Source: CAYUXF01 sp964448755
Lineage (GTDB): Bacteria; Margulisbacteria; Termititenacia; Termititenacales; CAYUXF01
Direction: 5' to 3'
DNA length: 13,956 nucleotides
Assembly (NCBI GenBank): GCA_964448755.1
Contig: CAYUXF010000040.1
Coordinates: 1-13,956 of the forward strand
The notes under the pieces are model-generated. The model saw only the letters and a list, made by a program, of their open reading frames with translations. It did no database searches and was not told the DNA's origin. Within the stretch, counting starts at the first letter, position 1; each line of letters opens with the position of its first letter. Both the position numbers and the translations under genes were made by a program. Of this stretch, positions 13,932-13,956 are shown piece after piece.

Positions 13932-13956
13932 AAACTCTTTTAGGTAAATTATACGC

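Overview
The window comes from a diderm (Gram-negative-type) bacterium. It holds two predicted outer-membrane beta-barrel proteins, a periplasmic LolA-like carrier, sigma-54 and a FeoA-FeoB fusion. TGA, TAA and TAG all serve as stops, so the ordinary bacterial code applies. Base composition is moderately AT-rich, and the run of exactly 100 N (5773-5872) marks a scaffolded draft or metagenome assembly. The lineage cannot be fixed from this sequence alone. An uncultured deep-branching diderm such as Margulisbacteria/Saganbacteria would fit, but this is a low-confidence guess.

Region 1 (1-1025) is the 3' part of an HD-GYP-type phosphodiesterase gene whose start lies outside the window. Region 2 (about 1050-7038) reads as one co-directional unit: TetR-type regulator, LolA-like periplasmic protein, two MacB/LolC/E-type permeases, ABC ATPase and an outer-membrane beta-barrel protein. 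An imperfect 22-bp inverted repeat at the head of the unit is a good candidate for the TetR autoregulatory operator. Together the genes could form an inner membrane to periplasm to outer membrane route for lipids, lipoproteins or other hydrophobic cargo; no MacA-type adaptor or TolC is present. GC-rich palindromic repeats of one apparent family sit on both sides of the ATPase gene. The second carries the predicted start codon of the beta-barrel gene and is interrupted by the assembly gap. The gap is flanked by the same 55 bases on both sides, so the real gap may be zero.

Region 3 (7049-12522) is mainly metal homeostasis. After a divergently transcribed orphan gene of unknown function come a Fur-family repressor with a near-consensus promoter, a fused FeoAB ferrous-iron transporter, a second outer-membrane beta-barrel protein, and a ZupT-like ZIP transporter with its own extended -10 promoter and a perfect 11-bp-arm inverted repeat. 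Region 4 (12526-13893, minus strand) is rpoN, converging on the ZIP gene with only three bases between the stop codons and with a perfect 18-bp palindrome upstream.

No tRNA, rRNA, CRISPR array, transposase gene or recognisable riboswitch was seen. No gene-free stretch exceeds 300 bases; the largest (5653-5907) is filled by the palindromic repeat and the N gap.
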